Source: Dillenia suffruticosa
Taxonomy: Eukaryota > Streptophyta > Magnoliopsida > Dilleniales > Dilleniaceae
Assembly: GCA_033439265.1 (NCBI GenBank)
Contig: JAVTVX010000019.1
Location: forward strand, 8,687,501 to 8,751,500
Direction: 5' to 3'
Length of the DNA: 64,000 nt
Of this stretch, positions 57,818 to 64,000 are shown one piece after another. The notes under the pieces were generated by a model. It was given only the letters and a program-made list of their open reading frames with translations, was not told the origin of the DNA and searched no databases. Position 1 is the stretch's first letter. Every line of letters starts with the position of its first letter. Both the position numbers and the translations under genes were made by a program.

Positions 57818-58500
57818 TACATCAGGAAATTCCTATACCACTAGGACATCATTTATTCTTGGTCCCTCTATTATGGTGTCCACAACATGCGCCAGATATA
57901 CTGTACAGCCTTTATTTATCAATCTACGGGCTTCCAAAGCAGATATCACACAATTCGGGAGAACCCGTCAGGTTCCATGGAAAACCAATACAGGACACCC
58001 CGGTCTCTGAAATTCAACTATCTTAGCAAAATAGTCCACTGAAGCTTTATGCTGGTGTAACCAATCCATACCTAGGATGGCATCGAAGTCCCATATGTCT
58101 AGTGGAATCAGATATGCTTTTAACACTATGCTCTCCACCTTGACTCCACAGTCTCAGTACACCTCTTCCTAACAATTGCTCCCCTAAGGGAGTAATGACT
58201 AACGGTGCTTTATCCAGTGGTACTAGAACCTTGTTAGTGTAGTGAGCAAAGTCCATGCTCACAAATGAACTATTCGCTCCAGTGTCAACCAACACACGGG
58301 CGTCTCTTCCAAAGATCATCATAGTGCCTATCACCCAAATCTATAAAGTCCATTAGCCCAATATTATCAAAATAATTGAAAATTACTTAAGGATAAAACC
58401 TCAAAATGGATATATATATCATCTTTCAAAGTTTACCAAAATACATCAGAGTCTAAAGTTCTTGTACATCATCAGAATGAGGAGTAGGGGTAGCACCTGT
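57818..58500 (-). pseudogene. Chromovirus protease and linker
   Basis: On the minus strand from 58334: MIGTMMIFGRDARVLVDTGA, containing the aspartic-protease DTGA. The frame breaks near 58150 in the middle of the domain. Confidence 0.8.
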
Positions 58501-59824
58501 TACTATATCTGGACTAGCCTATGCCTCCTCGTCGGTCATAGCATATAGTCTAGCCTGCGTCCTGGGCTGCTGACGAGGAGGTGGAGCAGGCATGTTACTC
58601 CCAGTGAAAGACTTCCCTGCAGTACTATGAGGAGGTGCCGTAGAAGGTGCTGAACTACCCCTGGGGCCATAAGGAAAGCTCTGATCTGGGGCATGACTAT
58701 ACCCCTCAGCTTGCAGATCAAGACAGCGGTCTTTAAAGTGTCCCTCCTTTCTACATTGATAACATCTACCAAAGAATCGGCATGGCCCTGGATGTGCCTT
58801 TTTACAAATCGGGCAGGACCTCTGCGCTCCTCCGAACCATGGCGCAGTGCCCAAGCTACCTCCCGGTGTGCTCATCGGGCTGATAGCTGCCCATACTACC
58901 CATGAGGTGTGGACCCGGGCCCTTGTCTGGGGCCGTTGCTAAATGAATCTCAACCTCTGCTCCTCTTGGAGCTCTGTCCCTGCCCAAATCCAAGCCTCTT
59001 CTTTTGGTCTTGCTGGTCGTGAATTTTATACCGTTCTTTGATGTTCTACTCTGCTTTCAGTGCCCATTGTAGAACTCTAGTGTATGTATCCTCCTCAAAG
59101 ACTGTCATCCGGTCTTTGATGGCGAGATTTAGTCCATGTTCAAATTTGAATTTCCTGGTCTCCTCAGTCGCCACCAACTCTGGGAAAAATGCTGTCAGTT
59201 TGCGGAACTTAGTCTCGTACTCTTACACAGACCTCTACCCTTGCTTCAACTCCAAGAACTCTCGCCTCTTCATGTCACGGTCAAACATCATGTAATACTA
59301 GGAATCAAACTCTCTGAGAAAGTCGCCCCAAATCAGGGACTCATTTGCTCTATCCTTGACGCTGTCCTACCAGTCACGGGCGTCATCCTCTAGCAGTATG
59401 ACTGCTATCACCAACTTAAGTCTATCCTCAATGCCTATGTCCTCTACAGCCTCTTTGATCCGTTTGAGCCACTTCCTGGCCACAACGGGGTCGTGGGTCC
59501 TAGAGAATGACTCACACCCTAGACTCCTAGCCTCTCTCAGCAAAGTGGAGACCTCTGTCATTTGTCGAGTAGCCGGCATAGTTGTCAGCGTAGGAGTGGG
59601 CGCTGGTGCCACTGCGGGTACATGCGGAGTCTCAACCGTTGATGCAGGTGGTGCTCTCATCTGGTCTCGGTGGGCCGTCCACCACTCCATCATCTCTTAG
59701 ATTATGGGGTGCGGTGGAGGTGGAGGTGCTTCTCCAGCAGGAGGGGCCTGAAGCACTTGAGGTGATGATGCGGCCTCGAGCAGGGTGTTGGTGGTATGCC
59801 TTGGTCGTCTTTGGGGATGCATAG
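58501..59824 (-). pseudogene. Chromovirus gag
   Basis: It begins at the ATG at 59824 (minus strand) and is interrupted by a TAA at about 59697-59699 and others. RKWLKRIKEAVEDIGIEDRL marks the capsid core (about 59466-59410). The nucleocapsid knuckle CYQCRKEGHFKDRC (CCHC) is complete near 58770-58729. A second cysteine cluster (CPICKKAHPGPC) lies just upstream of it. Confidence 0.85.
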
Positions 59825-59995
59825 TTCTACATAAAGGATCACGCTTAGTACTTAAGAGTAGAAAAGCAAAGGGTTAGGTGCCAACCAACCCCCTAATAAG
59901 GATTAATGTTATAAGACCATAGGAGGCAAATATAAACTCATTGAAAAACATTTTACAAATACCAGAATCGAAATAGAGTAGATACAGAACCTAAG

Positions 59996-60007
59996 GCTCT
60001 GATACCA
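59996..60007 (-). promoter_or_regulatory. Chromovirus primer binding site (tRNA-iMet)
   Basis: On the minus strand tggtatcagagc, eight bases after the LTR end, matches the 3' end of initiator tRNA-Met. Confidence 0.92.
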
Positions 60008-60015
60008 CCTAAATC

Positions 60016-62866
60016 TGTCACGCCCTGACTCGCAGGTCGGGCACTCGAACAGACCGCCGCGACTCCTCGAGGCACAAGTATGCCCTACTCGATATCATTA
60101 AGTCAAAATCATATAGCAAAAGAAAAAAAAGATAGTTTTTGATAAAAATTTTCTTTAAAATATCTGCCTCTAATTTACATATAATATTTATATGTATGGT
60201 CCAATCGTAAACAAGAATGGATATGATCTCTTACCCGATAGCGTCTCTCAGTAAAACTCGTGGGATAGTACCTCAATGTATGTCAAATAAAGTATAAACT
60301 GAAAATATTAATATAAGGGGTGAGTATAATCCACATACTCAGTGAGTGAGGTGCAATGACTATATAATGACAATAAATGAATTTGTGAGAGTGACAAGTC
60401 AAAACATCATTTGCAAATTTATATTTCATTCCTTTGCAAATATATCATGTAATTCAAAATAATAGGCATCTTTATCATCAATCATGCATCAATGGGGTGT
60501 TAAAAACACATTCTACCCATAGTTTGGCCTAACTAGGGTAAAATCCATCAAGGGGCCACCAAAATGTCATAAAAATAAAACACATATTTTCCCCCTTCCC
60601 TTGGTGTTGACACGGTCCTCACGTGGTGCTCGTCTATTAGATCCGTTGGATAAAGATAGGGGACTCAAACCCCTGCTCTCGTGTTACCCCAACACATCAC
60701 CCTGTCAGGTAAACGCTCAATACCGTAGTAGGGAGTGCGCTATAACCACTATACACCATTCCATAATCATACACATGTGCCATATGTCATCGTTCATAAA
60801 TCCTTACTCGTAAAAAAAAGGCATTATCAAGTAACCAAAATATTAGAATACAAATTTTTATCGAACAACATTTCAAGACATGCCACAAACACTAAAACAT
60901 TTGTAAATCACATTTCAAATTTCATTTATAAAATTATGATCAAAACTATTTCTCATTTAAAGTCAAAAATAGTTCGTCCCACTCACCTCCGCTGGGAGGG
61001 TACGCCACTTTCCCTAACTATCCTCGTTTCTCGAACGAGTCATCTCTCAAACCCTAATCCTAAGTTAAACAATATTATTTATTAATTCAATATTATATAG
61101 TTGGATTACAATCTGTATATAAAAATGGCCTATTTCATAAGGTTAAATTTCAATTTTTATACTTAGAGAAATTTCTACAAACATATAACACGCAGGTTTA
61201 GTAAAATCATGATATTTTCAAAAATCTTGATCAGATTCAATTGATTTAAATTTTCTCTTAACACTAAGACATATATCTCCAACTTTTATGTTCAGACCAT
61301 CTTCAAATTTGGAATACACGAATTTATAAAAAAAAACATTATCACTTTTCGTGCTAAGTTCCTAAAACCAATTCCGCACAGTTTTGGGAGAAATTCCATA
61401 CCTCCCAGTATACATCTCCAATTTAAGTGCTTCTTGTCTCACATTGAAGGTAAGACATAGATCTAAAACTTTCTAGTTTTGACCATCCTCGGATTCTAAA
61501 TGTATAATTTTATAAAATTGGGTTTTCCTCTCGATTTCGGTTTTAGAACTACTTCTGCACAGTTTTAGTAATATCATTATAACTTTCTGTATACAACTCT
61601 GATTCAAGTGATCTTTATCTCAAATTAACGATACGTTAGAGCTAAAACTTTCATATTTAACATTTCTCCAAATTCGAAATAGAAGATGCCTCAAGAATTC
61701 ATACAAGTTACTGGTCGTATACAGGACATGAAACAGAATTTGTGAAACATGCTAGACTTCCAAAAATCACCAAAAATTGATTTCTTCATGAAATGTCTTA
61801 CATGATATACCATTTTTAAAATTTTGGAAGTCTAATTTATAGAGAAATAAATATCTTAGATTTTTGAATTCTACAGAATGAGATATTCTAAGAAAGCTAT
61901 ACAAGACTCAATCTAGAAATCAACATTTAGCATGCTAGTATGGATACCAAAGTAACTACTCATTAAATAATTTAATCTTAGCATAAGTTAGAATATGTTA
62001 CCACCTTTGTAAGATCTCTTGCTAACAATATGTATCACCACCCCCTTTGAATCTTTGAATTTTTATCACCTTAGAAAAAAATCAAATCACAATAAACATA
62101 AATTCCTATACAATACCTCTATACTTCCAATTGAAATTCAAGAATTCTCAAAAATGTTCTTACCCCTTTGGCTCCATAGTTGAACTCAAAATGGATATAG
62201 AACCCTCACAATTTCGTCCAAGGTGAGTTTGAATGAAGAAAATAGGCCAAACTCTTCTTAAACAAGTTTTTTTATAAACCTAGTCAAATATCCTTAACCA
62301 TTGAATCATTCCATGCATTATCTTAACCTTCCACTTGTCCTATTCCATTCTAGTTGGTTTTTATGCAAAAATTTCTACCCAATAAGCTTTCTTACATAAA
62401 TTTCTATCAAATGAGCTTTCTTGAATGTGAAAAATCCTATGTGACCACTAACCAACCTTATTTCCCTCTTCACCAATCATTTGGCTCCAATTGTCCATCC
62501 TTGAGTGGTTTGCAACTTAATCTCTTAACTTTTCTCAATTACATTTAAACCCCTAACTTTTAACAATTGCATTTTTGGTCCCTATGAAATTTTGTTTGAA
62601 ATTTCTTAAATATGTGAGATTTCATTTAAATATCTTTATTTAAGTGTGTAGGCCTTCTCTTAGCTATTTTTGACTTCTTTAGGCCTTGCTGGTACTTTTC
62701 GAGAAGTTTTTTAGCTTACTAATAAAATTTTCAGTTTTAGCGATTTTGAGACGAAATCTCAAAATAAATAATTAGATAATTAAATAGATGTCTCAAAAGG
62801 ATGCTTATATATTTAGAATCATGAGGAGTAGTACATAATATACAGTCACTAAAAATCGATATTACA
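60016..62866 (-). repeat. Chromovirus 5' LTR
   Basis: Plus-strand ends are tgtcacgccctgac and aatcgatattaca. Relative to the other LTR it lacks about 40 bases after gccctact (60095) and about 100 bases near 62343. Confidence 0.95.
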
Positions 62867-62871
62867 TGATA

Positions 62872-64000
62872 TGCTTATATTCTCGTCATCAAAAGAATAA
62901 CATTTTAGAAACCTTAAAACATTTTTTCATGTTTGTAAAAAGAACGGCCTAGTATTTTCGGCAAAGAAGATGTCTTTGTTCCAAACAAAGATCAGATTCT
63001 TGGGTCACCACATAACTTGTGGGACCATAAAACCTATAAAGAGATTCTTGGGATTTGCTAACAAATTTCCAAATAAAATACTTGATGAAATACGGTTACA
63101 AATATTTCAGGAAGTCTAAACTATATTCTAGATTTCTTTCCCAATATAAATAAAATAGCTAAATCGTTTCACAATAGGCTTTAAAAAGAATCCTAAACCA
63201 TGAACAGAAAAACATACTGAAATTGTCCGATTTATTAAAAAACAAGTATTAGAAATACCATGTCTCCATATAGCAAATCCTAGCCTTCCTAAAATTGTCA
63301 AAACAGATGCTAATGATATAGGTTATGGAGGAATCCTAAAAAAAATCCAGAACAATAGAGAAGTCATAGTACAATACACTTCTGGTCATTGGAATGGAGC
63401 CCAAAAGAATTATCTACTATTTAAAAGAAAATTCCGTCTATTGTTTTATGCATTACAAATTTCAAAGTGATTTATTAAATAAAAAATTTTTACTTCGTAT
63501 TGATTGTAAATCTGCAAAAGAAGTCTTGCAAAAAGATGTTCAAAATATAGCTTCAAAACAAATCTTTGCAAGATGACAAACTATTTTATCTATATTCGAC
63601 TTTGATGGTGCAACAGATAAGTTGAACCATTTATATTCAACTTGTAAAATTTTACAAGTCCTCCATCCTTTTGATTGGGGGTAGGAACTTTCCAAACCTA
63701 AAACTTTCCTGGCAAACTTTAAAACCAAAATAAATTTTTATCATATTTTCTCATACATGGAATTATGTTCAAGTCTGGTACAATACCTTTCTTATCCAAA
63801 ATCATAAACGAACCTATTCATAGTTATTTTTCTTTCATGAAAAAACCCAAATATCAAAATATCCGGCTTGGTTCCCTCATTGGTGAAAATTTTTCAGTTC
63901 GATGCTAGATATTCTTAGTCCTTCGGTAACGGAATCCTTTGACATTTTTAAAACTCATTATAAATCCTCAGAGGTAGAAAAGAAATTCTCACCTCTATGC
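62872..64000 (+). pseudogene. Pararetrovirus copy 2, remainder: RT end, RNase H and C-terminal part
   Basis: Directly after TGATA the frame of the interrupted RT continues (MLIFSSSKE, then KNGLVFSAKKMSLFQTKIRF and LGHHITCG). RNase H is readable at 63290-63480 (KTDANDIGYGGILKK, VQYTSGHWNGAQ), with several stops. The last part (63760-64000) contains GTIPFLSKI and PIHSYFSFMKKPKYQ-like blocks of unassigned C-terminal virus sequence and runs off the window. Confidence 0.82.

Larger units (their letters stand above)
51917..62866 (-). mobile_element. Full-length Tekay/Del-like chromovirus (Ty3) on the minus strand
   Basis: Two LTRs (2,993 and 2,851 bp) flank a 5.1-kb interior with PBS, gag, protease, RT, RNase H, integrase and chromodomain. 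The 5-bp duplication TGATA is identical on both sides (51912-51916 and 62867-62871). The LTRs differ visibly: frequent substitutions plus two deletions of roughly 40 and 100 bases in the right LTR. It is therefore older than the Athila. Stops and shifts occur in every gene. Confidence 0.95.

Noticed and set aside
41752-64000. A potentially active endogenous virus
   Set aside because: Every gene in both copies has stops, shifts, deletions or active-site loss. Copy 2 also contains an 11-kb retrotransposon.

Overview
The window looks like nuclear DNA from a flowering plant, probably a eudicot. It is AT-rich, full of nested transposons, and has no gene that reads intact from start to stop. The plant assignment rests on four things: Athila and chromodomain Ty3 retrotransposons, En/Spm-type CACTA transposons, an endogenous pararetrovirus of the Caulimoviridae, and broken copies of plant gene families (DUF604 glycosyltransferase-like, GBF-interacting protein 1 / DUF1296, and PMR5/TBL).

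Layout. (1) 1-4066: an unassigned ORF with a 16-residue duplication, then a decayed CACTA copy (A) with Transpos_assoc and tnp2 (Transposase_21) homology and a tandem array. (2) 4067-7600, minus strand: a DUF604 gene broken into pieces, with a solo LTR (5454-6943) inserted in its first exon, and the first exon of a GBF-interacting-protein-like gene immediately upstream of it. (3) 7826-22693: a second, internally deleted CACTA copy (B). Its 3' subterminal repeat array is split by an Athila retrotransposon (10342-21754; duplication GTAAC). The Athila has three LTR pieces instead of two. (4) 22697-37937: a decayed Ty1-copia element on the minus strand, flanked by a 315-bp direct duplication; a probable hAT shell (23742-37928); and two short CACTA elements with clean ends and 3-bp duplications (30195-32609 and 32755-37727). 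The second of these holds a solo chromovirus-type LTR (33240-36077). (5) 37937-41340: low-copy-looking sequence with a PMR5/TBL pseudogene (38904-39481). (6) 41340-64000: rearranged endogenous pararetrovirus copies. The second copy is interrupted inside its reverse transcriptase by a full-length Tekay/Del-like chromovirus on the minus strand (51917-62866; duplication TGATA), and virus sequence resumes at 62872.

How the parts relate. No pathway is encoded here; the content is a stack of insertions that can be put in order. In the Athila, the first and middle LTRs differ at 14 sites in their first 979 bases. The next 1,415 bases, which run into gag, show no difference that I could find. That is the pattern expected from unequal recombination between LTRs. 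The copia region carries the empty and the occupied target side by side. Most readable knock-out substitutions are C:G to T:A changes, including loss of the catalytic glutamate in two unrelated integrases.

Limits: everything was read by eye. Family names come from recognised protein motifs. Difference counts are manual and need an alignment to confirm.
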